This document shows positions 31,834-42,253 of a DNA stretch of 64,000 nt, piece after piece. This DNA comes from Oscillospiraceae bacterium. Lineage in GTDB: Bacteria; Bacillota; Clostridia; Oscillospirales; Oscillospiraceae. The stretch lies in contig JAAWBF010000086.1 of assembly GCA_022792555.1 (NCBI GenBank), positions 1 through 64,000 of the forward strand, in the 5' to 3' direction. Position numbers and translations under genes: made by a program. Within the stretch, counting starts at the first letter, position 1, and every line of letters begins with the position of its first letter. A model generated the notes under the pieces. The model had not been told where the DNA came from and made no database searches. It saw only the letters and a list, made by a program, of their open reading frames with translations.

Positions 31834-32706
31834 TTATCGGGCGAAGGGTTCAGCTGACCATTCTCGGATCGTCCCGCTGTAAGCGTCAATCTCAAACTTA
31901 TACTCCATGCCGTTATAGATAATTTTTCCTTCGTACAGAAGAATCCCATCGTCAGTATCAATTTTAAACTTTCGAATATCGCTCTCAGCCGCACCGGGGA
32001 CTTGGGCAAGGGCCAGCTGCTGGGCCTGCTCCGTTGTGATGGTGCTGGAGCCTCCGGTCTGCGGCGAATAGTACTCCGCATCATAATCGAAGCTGATGAC
32101 CGCCCCAGTATATGCGTCAATTTCGTAGTCGTACTCCACATAATCCGCGGTATAAAACTCTACGTCATACTCCCAGTGTCCATCATCAAATTCTAAAAAA
32201 GAAGAGACAAATGTAACCTGGTTTTCCGCCAATCCCGCGTGTTCCAGGGCAATGCGCCGGGCCTCCTCTTCCCCGATATAGCCGTCTGTACCGGAGCTAG
32301 GCGCGGCCGGAGCTGTCGTTCCGACAGGCTGATGATTGAGGGAAGCTGTACCAGAACCTGAATGTTCCGGTCCTTGTGGTCCGCTCGGTTCGGATTGTCC
32401 AGATTGAATGCCGCTGATACCAGCGGCTCCCTCCGCGCTGATCACCACGCCGGTAAGCGCGTCGACATCATACTGGTAGCTCTGATTACCCACCTCAAAG
32501 CAAACCTGGTAATAATCCAGCCCATCACGCGTGCTCATATCCGTACTAATGGAGCTTACTTCCTGCTCTGACAGCGAGGCTGCTTCCAAAGCCGTTTGCT
32601 TTGCCGCTTCCGCACCAATATAGCTCATCTGGCTCTGCTGCTGGGAACAGCCGGTAAGCAGCACCGCAATCAGTCCCACGATGTATAAAGGTGTTTTTCG
32701 TCTCAT
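31834..32706 (-). CDS. PepSY-domain lipoprotein
   Basis: Lipobox LLTGCS; three PepSY blocks. Confidence 0.88.
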   Translation of the reverse strand: MRRKTPLYIVGLIAVLLTGCSQQQSQMSYIGAEAAKQTALEAASLSEQEVSSISTDMSTRDGLDYYQVCFEVGNQSYQYDVDALTGVVISAEGAAGISGIQSGQSEPSGPQGPEHSGSGTASLNHQPVGTTAPAAPSSGTDGYIGEEEARRIALEHAGLAENQVTFVSSFLEFDDGHWEYDVEFYTADYVEYDYEIDAYTGAVISFDYDAEYYSPQTGGSSTITTEQAQQLALAQVPGAAESDIRKFKIDTDDGILLYEGKIIYNGMEYKFEIDAYSGTIREWSAEPFAR

Positions 32707-32843
32707 AGCAATCTCCTTTCTGTGTTCAGTCTAATACGCCAATATGAAATCTACATGAAATTCCAAGAGAAATTTTTCAAAAGAATCGCGCAGGGAAGTG
32801 CTTGTCACTTTTTCGACACCCGGAGGCTTATAAGATGGAAGCA

Positions 32844-34205
32844 TTATGCGTCCATCGCCGTTGAAGCTTCTGTGGCAGGCAGATGGAGGGTAAAGGCGCT
32901 GCCCACCTGCGGAATGCTCTCCAACGTCATATACCCGCCGTGAATCTGGGCAATTTGCTGAACGATAGACAACCCCAGCCCTGTACCGCCCTCGCTGCGG
33001 GCCGGGTCTGCCCGGTAAAACCGCTGCCAGATTTTATCCTGCTGCTCAGAGGGGATTCCAATTCCGTTATCCCGCACTTCCAGCACGATCTCATCCTCCT
33101 TCCGGCGGGCGGATATCCACACGCAGCCATCCGGCTTACCGTACTTGAAGGCGTTCTCTGCCAGATTTCGCACCAGTCTGGACAACAGCGCCGGGTCGGC
33201 AAAAGCGGTTATTTTTTCTTGAATCTCTAAAATCAGGCGTTGGGGATTATATGCCAATTCCTCGCAGAGAGAATGCAGCAGCCTGCTCAAATCGACAGGC
33301 TCCAGTTTGGTCAGCTCTGTTCCCTGTTCCAGCCGGGTCATACTTAGCAGCTGGGAGATAAGCTGGGACATTTTGTCCGCTTGGCGATGAATCATGGCAA
33401 TGGTCTCCCGCCGCTCCTCCAGGGTTTCATCGTACCTCTCCGCATATTCGCAGGCACCGGTAATAATGGACACCGGGGTGCGCAGTTCATGGGAGGCGTC
33501 CGCTGTAAACTGTTTTTCCGCTTCAAAGGATTTCTCCAGCCGCTGAAACAGCTGGTCGAAGGCGGCGGCAAGCTGAGAAAATTCGTCTTGGCCCGGCGGC
33601 AGTCCAATGCGGCGGGACAGGTCCTGCGCCTCGTTAATGGACGCCGCCGTCGCTGTAATGCTGTCCAAGGGGCGAAACGCTCTCCTCGCAATCCAATAGC
33701 TGCCCAAGGCGGCTAATGCCATAAACACCGGCATGATGATAAGTGTCACACGCAGCAGATTATGCGTAAGCTGGCGGTTTTCGGGGGCTTCCATTATACC
33801 TCGGAGCCATACGCCGTTTTCCCATCCCATAGAAAGCCACAGGTCCAGCACAAGATACCGCTCATTTCCGGCACTTACCATGCGGGTCAATCCGTTCTGA
33901 AAGCTTTCCTCCATCGTGAAGGATGCCGGAAGCCGGCCAGCCAGCAGCGCCTTCTCCCGGCTGTAAATTAAAGTAGACACTCCGTTTTGGTAAAAATTAA
34001 AGTCATCTCCCAGTTCTAAGCGTCCGTTGGACATGGCAGTCTGGGCCAAGTTGCTTCGGACGGTCTGGGACAGCTGGGATATGGCGGTTTGGGCGGCGAC
34101 CACACTGCTGATAGACAGCATGAACGCCAGAAGCAGCCCGGCCAGTGCGCCTGTCAGCAGCGTAAGCCATATGGCAATCCGGGCTTTTACAGAGAGTTTC
34201 TTCAT
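32844..34205 (-). CDS. HAMP sensor histidine kinase
   Basis: FTADASHELRTPVSIITGACEYAE; DNGIGIPSEQQDKIWQRFYRADPARSEGGTGLGLSIV. Confidence 0.93.
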   Translation of the reverse strand: MKKLSVKARIAIWLTLLTGALAGLLLAFMLSISSVVAAQTAISQLSQTVRSNLAQTAMSNGRLELGDDFNFYQNGVSTLIYSREKALLAGRLPASFTMEESFQNGLTRMVSAGNERYLVLDLWLSMGWENGVWLRGIMEAPENRQLTHNLLRVTLIIMPVFMALAALGSYWIARRAFRPLDSITATAASINEAQDLSRRIGLPPGQDEFSQLAAAFDQLFQRLEKSFEAEKQFTADASHELRTPVSIITGACEYAERYDETLEERRETIAMIHRQADKMSQLISQLLSMTRLEQGTELTKLEPVDLSRLLHSLCEELAYNPQRLILEIQEKITAFADPALLSRLVRNLAENAFKYGKPDGCVWISARRKEDEIVLEVRDNGIGIPSEQQDKIWQRFYRADPARSEGGTGLGLSIVQQIAQIHGGYMTLESIPQVGSAFTLHLPATEASTAMDA

Positions 34206-34891
34206 GATAGCTCCCTAGCTTCATCTGTCTTCAGTACCCAGCCGACGCCCCGGATGGTGTGGAGCAGCCTGGGTTGATTCCCGGCATCAATTTTCTTTCT
34301 CAGCCGGCTGATATATACGTCTATGTTGTTGGAGCTGCCAGAAAATTCATAATTCCATATCTGATTTTCCAACTGTTCGCGGGACAGAACGACACCCTGA
34401 TTGCGGATTAAGCACTCCAGAAGAGAAAATTCCTTGGGGATGAGGGTAATTTCCTTTCCGCCTCGAAAGACTGTGCGTCGATCAATATCTACAGTTAAGT
34501 CGGCAATCGAGAATTGGTTTTTGCGGTTTCCGGTGCGCTTCCGTGTCATGGCTCGAATCCGGGCCAAGAGTTCGTCGAATGCGAAGGGCTTGACCAAATA
34601 ATCGTCCGCTCCCAGGTCTAGCCCTTTTACTCGGTCGGCCACAGCGTCCTTAGCGGTGAGAAATAGCACAGGAGTTTCAAAATTTCTGTCTCGAAGCTGT
34701 TTCAGCAAGGAGTAGCCGTCAAGCTTCGGCATCATCACGTCCAGCAGGACAGCATCGTATTCTACACCCAGCAGGTAGTTCAGGGCCTCCTCGCCATCAA
34801 AGCAGCAATCCACACTGTATCCGGCCTTTTCTAGCGTTTTTTCAATCAGGCGGTTCATGTCCCGCGCATCTTCAACTACCAGAATTCTCAA
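34202..34891 (-). CDS. OmpR-family response regulator
   Basis: RILVVEDARDMNRLIEKTL...VLLDVMMPKLDGYSLL. TTG start with GGGAGGT RBS. Confidence 0.9.
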   Translation of the reverse strand: MRILVVEDARDMNRLIEKTLEKAGYSVDCCFDGEEALNYLLGVEYDAVLLDVMMPKLDGYSLLKQLRDRNFETPVLFLTAKDAVADRVKGLDLGADDYLVKPFAFDELLARIRAMTRKRTGNRKNQFSIADLTVDIDRRTVFRGGKEITLIPKEFSLLECLIRNQGVVLSREQLENQIWNYEFSGSSNNIDVYISRLRKKIDAGNQPRLLHTIRGVGWVLKTDEARELS

Positions 34892-35084
34892 ACAAGATAC
34901 CTCCCAGCAATAACAAAAGCTCCTGCTCATTTGTTGGATTCCCGGCAGTTCAATTATACCCGCAAATGAGCAATTTGCAAGCCCTGTTCTGATGTCCGGG
35001 TGCCGCCGCCTGGGCCAGCATAGAACAGCGGAACATTGTACTCCCGCCAGTGAAAACTGGCGGGAGTTCGTGCTTTGACTGTAT

Positions 35085-36197
35085 TCAGCTCAACCGGATG
35101 ATGGTCAGGGAGGCCCCTGTGCCGCCGCCCACAAGAACAGCGGTTCCGACAATCGCGGTGAAGAGTTGCAGTGTAATGGTGGAGTTTGCGGGCAGGTTGA
35201 CTTTGATTTGGTTTTCAAAATTGGATGTGGATACCACCGGATTGATGGTAGAGGGGACGTTGTTCGCCCCATTAATCACCAGCCGGGTCCCCATCAGCAG
35301 GGCCAGGGTGGTATTTACATGGTAGGAAATCTGATAGGTGCCCGCTTCAGCCACGGTGAATACCGTATTCCCGGCGTTGACCGTAATATCGGGGGACAGG
35401 ACCTGGGCGTTGGGCAGAGCGATGGGAGTTCCAGCCGGTGCAACCAAGATACTGCTTCCCTGGGTGTTGGCTGCAAAGGCAGCGGTGGCGGTGGGATTAG
35501 GACCAGAGGCCCCTGTCGGGCCGGTGGGTCCGGTTGCACCAGTGGCGCCCGCTGCGCCGGCCGCGCCTACAATCCCGGCTAATCCTGCCGCGCCGTCCGG
35601 TCCAGTGGGTCCGGTTGCCCCAGTGGCTCCAATTGCTCCGTCTGGACCGGTGGGTCCGGCTGCCCCGGTGACACCAACAGCCCCAATGGGCCCCGCAGTG
35701 CCGGCAGGACCAACCGCGCCGTCCGGTCCAGTGGGTCCGGTAAGGCCCTGGGCGCCAGTGGGGCCCGTTGCACCAGTAGGACCGGTGGCGCCCGCTGCAC
35801 CAGCCGGACCGTCTGCCCCAGTGGGACCAGTGGTGCCAGTGGGACCAGTAGGGCCTTCAGCAGGGCCAGTGGGACCGGTAGGACCGATAGGACCGGTGGA
35901 ACCGATCGAAATCGGGGCGTTCATGGCCGCACTCAGCTTGGCGGTTAGCAGCGTCTGCTGTTCCATAATATTGGACAGCGTATTCTGCACACTCTGGTTG
36001 ACCTGCATAACCTCATCAAAGGCAGCAGCCTCCTCAAGGCCTGGCAGAGTGCCCAGGACATATTGCAGTTTTTCTCCCTCGGCGTTGAGGATGTGGCTTA
36101 GACTGAGTTCCTCTGCGGCAATGGACGCGATAATCTCATTGAGACTCCCCTCTCTGGTCAGAGGTGGATCGATTTTGGGAAACGTAGGAAGTGACAT
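35085..36197 (-). CDS. Collagen-like (GPTG repeat) BclA-type protein 1
   Basis: N-terminal leader, Gly-X-Thr/Y tract, C1q/BclA-like beta C-terminus. Confidence 0.9.
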   Translation of the reverse strand: MSLPTFPKIDPPLTREGSLNEIIASIAAEELSLSHILNAEGEKLQYVLGTLPGLEEAAAFDEVMQVNQSVQNTLSNIMEQQTLLTAKLSAAMNAPISIGSTGPIGPTGPTGPAEGPTGPTGTTGPTGADGPAGAAGATGPTGATGPTGAQGLTGPTGPDGAVGPAGTAGPIGAVGVTGAAGPTGPDGAIGATGATGPTGPDGAAGLAGIVGAAGAAGATGATGPTGPTGASGPNPTATAAFAANTQGSSILVAPAGTPIALPNAQVLSPDITVNAGNTVFTVAEAGTYQISYHVNTTLALLMGTRLVINGANNVPSTINPVVSTSNFENQIKVNLPANSTITLQLFTAIVGTAVLVGGGTGASLTIIRLS

Positions 36198-36210
36198 GAG
36201 ACATCCCTCC

Positions 36211-37323
36211 TCAGCTCAGACGGGTGATGGTCAAAGATGCGCCAGCAGAGCCGGGCAGCAGCGTGGCCACAGAGGCGATGCCAAACATCTGTAGGGAAAC
36301 CGTATCTCCGGCGTTCAGGTCCAGCAGGATCTCGTTGGAAAAGTGACTGAGGGATACCAGAGGGGCCACAGTGGAGGCCGTATTGGCCACACCGTTGATC
36401 AAAAGCCGGGTACCGCTGGCCAGGGCCACGGTTGTGTTGATGTCGTAGGTTAGTTGGTAGCGTCCAGCTGTATTTACCGTAAACACCGTGTTTGCCCCAT
36501 TAACCGTGATATCGGGAGACAGGAGCTGGCTGTCTGGCAGAGGAACCAGAGTACCTGCCAGGATGACGGTCAACACAATGCCGCTGGTGTTGGCCGCAAA
36601 GGCGGAGGTGGCGGTGACGTTAGGGCCAGTGGGACCGGTTGGGCCAGTTACGCCAGCGATGCCGGTAGGTCCGGTGGCACCGGTGGCCCCAGTCGCGCCG
36701 GTGGCACCCACGGCACCGGCAGGGCCGGTGGCGCCAGTCGCGCCAGTTGCCCCAGTCGCGCCAGTAGGTCCGGTGGCACCGGTGGCCCCAGTCGCGCCGG
36801 TCACACCAGCAATACCAGCAGGACCGGTGGGGCCGGTCGCGCCAGTTGCACCGGCAGGACCGATGGCGCCGGCAGCGCCAGCAGCACCGTCAGCACCAGT
36901 GGGCCCAGTGGGCCCAGTTACACCAGTTGCACCGGTGGGACCGGTTGCACCAGTAGGCCCGGTGGCCCCAATGGGTCCTCCGGCAGGGCCAGTTGCCCCA
37001 GTAGGACCAGTGGGCCCGGTGGGACCCTGCATAGGAGAGGCCGTCAGAGCGCCCTGCATTTTCGCTTTCAGGAAGAGTTGGTTTTGTACCGCAGTCTCCA
37101 GCATACTGCGGACGCTCTCGTTGGCGGAGAGTACATCGCTGACCGTGGCGGGAGGGCCGCTAAGGCCAGGCAGGGTTCCGAGAATATATTGCAATTTCTC
37201 ACCCTCAGCGTTGAGGATGTGGCTCAATCCGAGCTCCTCCATGGCAATGGAGGAGAGAATTTGATTTACCGCGTCTTCCCGCTGGATAGGCGGATCAACA
37301 GTGGGAAAGCTGGGCAGAGACAT
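36211..37323 (-). CDS. Collagen-like (GPTG repeat) BclA-type protein 2
   Basis: Paralogue of the adjacent gene with the same N-terminal and C-terminal domains. Confidence 0.9.
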   Translation of the reverse strand: MSLPSFPTVDPPIQREDAVNQILSSIAMEELGLSHILNAEGEKLQYILGTLPGLSGPPATVSDVLSANESVRSMLETAVQNQLFLKAKMQGALTASPMQGPTGPTGPTGATGPAGGPIGATGPTGATGPTGATGVTGPTGPTGADGAAGAAGAIGPAGATGATGPTGPAGIAGVTGATGATGATGPTGATGATGATGATGPAGAVGATGATGATGATGPTGIAGVTGPTGPTGPNVTATSAFAANTSGIVLTVILAGTLVPLPDSQLLSPDITVNGANTVFTVNTAGRYQLTYDINTTVALASGTRLLINGVANTASTVAPLVSLSHFSNEILLDLNAGDTVSLQMFGIASVATLLPGSAGASLTITRLS

Positions 37324-37542
37324 AATGAGAATCTCCTTTCAGATAAGAAGCACACGCCAAAAGCGCGTCGGTGAGGCGCAGCGGAAGAGAAGCATGCTTC
37401 GCGGCGCAGCGCCTGGGATATCCTATGTACCCACCGTCTGACTGGTTCCGATTGGAACCGACTGCTCTGATCGTCATAAGATAGAACGGCGGCTTGGATA
37501 CCCTGCCGTACATCTCCGTCCTGGCCAATACCGGGACGCACT

Positions 37543-38412
37543 ATGGAGTTTTCAACTATGTCTATGCCTTCCTTTCCCCCCAACGGAGCGGACATGACCC
37601 GGGAGGACGCGCTAACAATGATCCTTGCCTCCATTGCCATGGAAGAGCTTGCTCTGAGCCATATCCTCAACGCTGAGGGTGAGAAATTGCAATATATCCT
37701 TGGAACCCTGACAGGTTCGAATTCCTGCGCAGGTCCAGAGGATGTGCTGGCGGTCAACAAGAGCGTCACTGCCCTCGTTGAAGTGGTAAACCAGAACCAG
37801 ATGCTGTTAAAAAACAAATTGGACCAAGTGTTGGAATTCTGCCCGCCCCCGCCCATACCTCCGCCCTGCAGACCGGAACCAGGACCCGCACCCTGTCCCC
37901 CGCCCTGCCCGCCTGCTCCTCCACCTTGTCAGCCACGGTGCTGTCCGCTGTCCCATCCAATAGCGTGTAACGTATTCCGCGATGAAAAAAGCGCCCTCCA
38001 GCTGACAGGTCAGCGGGAGGGGATATTATGGAACCCAGGCTGCTGCCTGTCCTGGCAGCAGCAAAGCCGTTTGGGAAAAGAGATCCGTTGGGATGAACGT
38101 ACCAAAACCCAGATCCTGCTGAATCCAAAAAAGGCCTACACAGTCCGATACACACTCAATGTCTATGCCACCCCCCAAGCAACGGGAATGGGGTCAATTC
38201 TTCTCCGGCAGTCGCCCTGCGGCGTATTAACGGACACACTGCCCGTGTATTTTTCCATGGAGCGTCTGACACGCGGTCCCCGAACCCTTCAATACACCAC
38301 GGTACTGTATCCACGCATCAGCAGTGGATATGAGGTAGGACTGTCTCTGATGCTGAATGCTAAGAGCCCTCTATGTGTAGAAAGGGCAGTCATGGACGTT
38401 GCGGTGCTTTAG
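37543..38412 (+). CDS. Divergent paralogue: shared BclA-type N-terminal leader, Cys/Pro-rich linker, beta-rich C-terminus
   Basis: [31 protein letters not shown] shared with both collagen proteins; CPPPPIPPPCRPEPGPAPCPPPCPP linker. Confidence 0.75.
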   Translation: MEFSTMSMPSFPPNGADMTREDALTMILASIAMEELALSHILNAEGEKLQYILGTLTGSNSCAGPEDVLAVNKSVTALVEVVNQNQMLLKNKLDQVLEFCPPPPIPPPCRPEPGPAPCPPPCPPAPPPCQPRCCPLSHPIACNVFRDEKSALQLTGQREGILWNPGCCLSWQQQSRLGKEIRWDERTKTQILLNPKKAYTVRYTLNVYATPQATGMGSILLRQSPCGVLTDTLPVYFSMERLTRGPRTLQYTTVLYPRISSGYEVGLSLMLNAKSPLCVERAVMDVAVL

Positions 38413-38479
38413 GTCATATAACAGCCGTGGCGGTGCTGATTTTGATACTGAGACAGCGTTTTGATCCATCCATGTCCCG

Positions 38480-39232
38480 CTACTCCGCCGCCCTTTTGAG
38501 GAACACATCGTGATCCTCTGTTGACTGCTCCGGCTGGAACCGGTATCCCAGACGGTCAAAGGCCCGAATGTCCGCCCGGTTTATAACACGGTTCTCTGCC
38601 AGCCAACGCACCATCTCCCCGCGCACCATCTTGCATATGACACCTTTTTCTGTGATACTTCCATCTTTCCACACACCGAAGGTGCAGGTAAGGAAACGGA
38701 CGGACTTGGGCAGGTGAGGTTCCACCGCCCTGCTGTACTCTTTGGAAGAAAGATTCAGCACAAAGTCTGTCTCGCCGGCCAAATGTTGGGCCAGGCGGTC
38801 ACCCCAGAACGCATACAGATCCTGGAACCCGTCCACCGAAAGTTTGGCCTGCATCTCCAGCCGGTAGGGTGTCACACCGTCAAAGGGACGCAATAAGCCA
38901 TAAAAGCCGGATAGAATACGCAGATGCTCCCGAAGATATGCTAGCTGGGCTGTCTCCATTACCCCTGGAGCGATGTAGCGGTACTGGATACCATTATAAG
39001 CAAGGATGGCAGGGGTGAGGCAGCGGTATAGATCCATGTTGGCCAGACGTTCTACATTCAGCTTCGCAATGGCGTCATTGCACTTCCAAAGGGTTTGCAA
39101 TTCTTTGGAGGACATTCTCTGCAAGGCAGTTTTTAGCTGTTCTGTCTGCGCCAGAAAAGCGGGCAAATCCTCCACCGGGAAGCTGTCCGTGTCCACTGCC
39201 ATTTTCTTGGCAGGAGCGATGATGATACGCAT
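38480..39232 (-). CDS. yaaA: YaaA family peroxide-stress protein
   Basis: MRIIIAPAKKM start; IQYRYIAPGVME; FYGLLRPFDGVTPYRLEMQAKL; LNLSSKEYSRAV. Confidence 0.93.
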   Translation of the reverse strand: MRIIIAPAKKMAVDTDSFPVEDLPAFLAQTEQLKTALQRMSSKELQTLWKCNDAIAKLNVERLANMDLYRCLTPAILAYNGIQYRYIAPGVMETAQLAYLREHLRILSGFYGLLRPFDGVTPYRLEMQAKLSVDGFQDLYAFWGDRLAQHLAGETDFVLNLSSKEYSRAVEPHLPKSVRFLTCTFGVWKDGSITEKGVICKMVRGEMVRWLAENRVINRADIRAFDRLGYRFQPEQSTEDHDVFLKRAAE

Positions 39233-39234
39233 GG

Positions 39235-39645
39235 TCAGATCAGCACCCCTTCGCAGTGGTTGATTTCGTGCTGGATGATTTGCGCTGTCCAGCCGGTAAA
39301 CGTTTTGAACCTGAGCTGAAACCTCTCGTTTTGATACCGCACTTTAATTGACTTCCAGCGCCGGGCCATACGAGTACCGGGGAGGGATAGACACCCCTCC
39401 TCCACCTCATATGGCCCAGATTTTTTGACGATTTCAGGATTGAACATGACCAGATAGGTCCCCTCATTGTCAAAAGCAATGATACGTTTATTCACGCCGA
39501 TCATATTGGCTGCCATACCCACACAGCCAGTCTTGTGGGCGGCCAATGTGTCCAACAGGTCCTGTGCTATATCCAGATCGTCTGGTACAGCAGGCTCCGC
39601 TTTTTGCGCTAAAAACACCTCATCCCGTATGATTTCTCGTACCAT
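39235..39645 (-). CDS. Peptide deformylase
   Basis: GCVGMAANMIGVNKRII, EEGCLSLPGTR, QHEINHCEG. Confidence 0.93.
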   Translation of the reverse strand: MVREIIRDEVFLAQKAEPAVPDDLDIAQDLLDTLAAHKTGCVGMAANMIGVNKRIIAFDNEGTYLVMFNPEIVKKSGPYEVEEGCLSLPGTRMARRWKSIKVRYQNERFQLRFKTFTGWTAQIIQHEINHCEGVLI

Positions 39646-39650
39646 AGTTT

Positions 39651-40040
39651 CTAGTTCTTACGCTGTGCAGCCTTGGCCAGAAACCGGTCTACTGTGATGA
39701 GGAACCGCTCGTGGGTCCCGCTACCTATGGGGCCTGCCTCGTCAAAGGCGCGAACAGAAAAGGTGAACTTCTTACCCGATACCTCAGTGAGCTCTGCTTC
39801 AGCCCACACCTTGAGACCGATAGGGGAGGCCGCGTCGTGTGATACATTTAAATGGGTGCCCACAGTCCCCTGTCCCTCCTCTAGATAGGGGGTCAGAGCA
39901 TTCACGGCGGCGTTCTCCATCAGGGCCAGCATATAGGGTGTAGCAAACACGGGAACTAGACCGCTGCCTATCGCCGCAGCAGTATTCTGCTCTGTGACCA
40001 TGGTCTCGGACCGCCCCTTACATCCAATATTAATTGACAT
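39651..40040 (-). CDS. Thioesterase family protein (FlK-like)
   Basis: FATPYMLALMENAAVNALTPYLEEGQGTVGTHLNVSHDAASPIG hot-dog motif. Confidence 0.88.
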   Translation of the reverse strand: MSINIGCKGRSETMVTEQNTAAAIGSGLVPVFATPYMLALMENAAVNALTPYLEEGQGTVGTHLNVSHDAASPIGLKVWAEAELTEVSGKKFTFSVRAFDEAGPIGSGTHERFLITVDRFLAKAAQRKN

Positions 40041-40391
40041 GGAACCCTCCTGTCCCGGTGGCCTATTTTGTTATGGCCATCCGAATCAAATTATGATTTA
40101 TTGTACATCGAAAGTCCCGCCAACGCAAGCACCTCAAAGACAAGATGGAGCTTTCTCAAATAAATCGGGAAATAAACCTTTATTTAGAAACCGTTTAAGA
40201 TAGAATCTATTTATATAAGAGAAAAAATGGCTAAAATCGGATCTAAAATTAGAAGAAACGTCAAAATTCTATAAAGTGTCCATCAGGGATTTACGAATTA
40301 GGATGAATTGTATTATAATGATCGCGGTTGAAAAGAAAGAACTGATATGGGGCTTGAAGAGATACGCCGATGACAGATATGGGGGACGATT

Positions 40392-42190
40392 GTGAGTATT
40401 GCAGATGTAGTCTCTATGCTGGGTGCCATCGCAACATTTCTATTCGGTATGACCACGATGTCTGATGGTCTGGAAAAGCTCTCTAGCGGCCGGCTGGAGG
40501 GGATTTTAGAGCGGTTAACCAGCAATGTGCTGAGAGGGGTACTTCTGGGTGCGTTGGTTACAGGACTCATCCAAAGCTCGGCAGCTACTACAGTAATGTG
40601 TGTCGGCTTTGTCAACGCCGGAATTATGAAACTCAACCAGACCGTAGGCATCATCATGGGCGCCAACATTGGAACGACTGTCACAGCCCAACTTCTGCGT
40701 CTTGGTGATCTCTCCACGGACAATGTGATGCTGATGTTTCTCCAACCCTCTTTTTTAGGTCCCATTCTAGTGGCAATAGGGATTCTCTTTTACATGTTTA
40801 TCAAGAGCGGCAGGAAGAAAACAGCAGGACAAATCATGCTCGGCCTAGGGCTCCTTTTCATCGGAATGCAGACCATGTCTAACGCAGTTGCCCCGCTTCA
40901 GGAGCTGCCCCAGTTTCAGACCATCTTTACCGCCTTCTCTAACCCGATACTGGGGATTCTGGCTGGTGCAGCTGTCACCGCCTTGCTTCAAAGCTCTTCT
41001 GCTTCCATGGGAATCCTACAGGCCATCAGCACGACCGGCGTTGTCACCTTCCATACCGCGTTCCCGCTGATCATGGGTCAGAGAATATCGGCACTTGTTT
41101 CACCGCCCTTCTCTCCGGCATTGGAGCCAGTAAGAACGCCAAGCGGACTGCCCTAGTCCATCTGTTCTTTAATGTTTTGGGCTCCCTATTTTATCTGGTG
41201 CTTCTGTATGCAGGCAATGCGATCTTCCACTTTCCGTTCTGGACCAACACCATGAATATGGGCAGTATTGCAAATCTGCATCTGTGCTTCAATGCAGGCT
41301 GCACGCTGGCGCTCCTCCCCTTTAACAATCTGCTGGTGCGGCTGGTAGAATATGTGGTGCCTGGCGATGCCGACGAGCGGGCTTTCTCGGTGTTGGATGA
41401 TCGTTTCCTCTCCTCCCCCTCTCTGGCTTTGGAAAAGGCCCATGACGCTGTGATTCAAATGGGTGGATTCGCCCTGGAGAACTATCGAAATGCTGTATCC
41501 CTGCTGAACCGCTATGATGTGAAAAAGCTGGAACACCTCCATGAGACCGAGGTAACGCTGGATCAGATGGAAAGCGCCTTGAATAATTACCTGGTCAAGC
41601 TCACCGACCGCGCCCTGACCACGGAGGAGAGCAAGGATGTCTCCGACCTTCTCCATGCGGTCTCTGACTTTGAACGGATCGGGGACTACGCAATCAATGT
41701 ATCCGAAAGCGCTACCATGCTCCGGGAACGGAGTATGTCGTTCTCTACTGCTGCAAAGAGCGAGCTGACTGCTATGACTGGGGCAGTAGAGGAGACCTTG
41801 GAAAAAACGCTGGCATGTTATACCACCCGTTCATCTGCCGCTGCTAGCGAGGTGGAGCCCCTGGAGGAAGTGGTGGATCTACTGCGGGACGAGCTGCGCG
41901 GCAGGCATATTGAGCGCCTGAAATGCGGAAGCTGTACCGTCGATCTCGGCAGCCAGTTCCTAGAGCTGCTTATCAACCTGGAGCGCATTTCCGACCACTG
42001 TTCCAACATCGCCCTTAATGTTCTTAAACGGGCTGCTTCCAAGGATGATCTGATTCTCTCTGACACCCACGCCTATACCCGCGCGCTCCACCGCGGAGAG
42101 GACCAGACCTTCGACGCCATGTTTGAGGCCTACCGTCAAAAATATTTTGTCCCCATCAACCCCCCATCAGATCTGCAAGGCCAGCCATAA
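40392..42190 (+). pseudogene. Na/Pi cotransporter family protein (NptA + PhoU domain), frameshifted at ~41080
   Basis: ORFs 40392-41156 (frame 0) and 41177-42190 (frame 2) rejoin as ...AFPLIMGQ[ag]NIGTCFTALLSGIGASKNAKRTALVHLFFNVLGSLFYL.... Reads as a 2-nt insertion in cagAGaat. Confidence 0.85.
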
Positions 42191-42253
42191 AAATATGGCT
42201 GGCCTCAGTTCGTCCCCGGCAGTGGTTGTGGGTATGCGGGCCGCATCGTGCGC

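Noticed and set aside
35500-35900. Possible CRISPR-like or minisatellite array
   Set aside because: Repeats are degenerate codons of the Gly-X-Thr collagen tract, with no unique spacers. No CRISPR array was seen anywhere in the window.
36454-37374. + strand Gly/Ser/Thr-rich and Pro/Val-rich ORFs over the collagen genes
   Set aside because: Reverse complements of GPTG repeats; artefact of repeat composition.
37266-37856. 196-aa - strand ORF
   Set aside because: Overlaps antisense to the 37543-38412 gene; its apparent similarity to leader sequence comes from the reverse strand.
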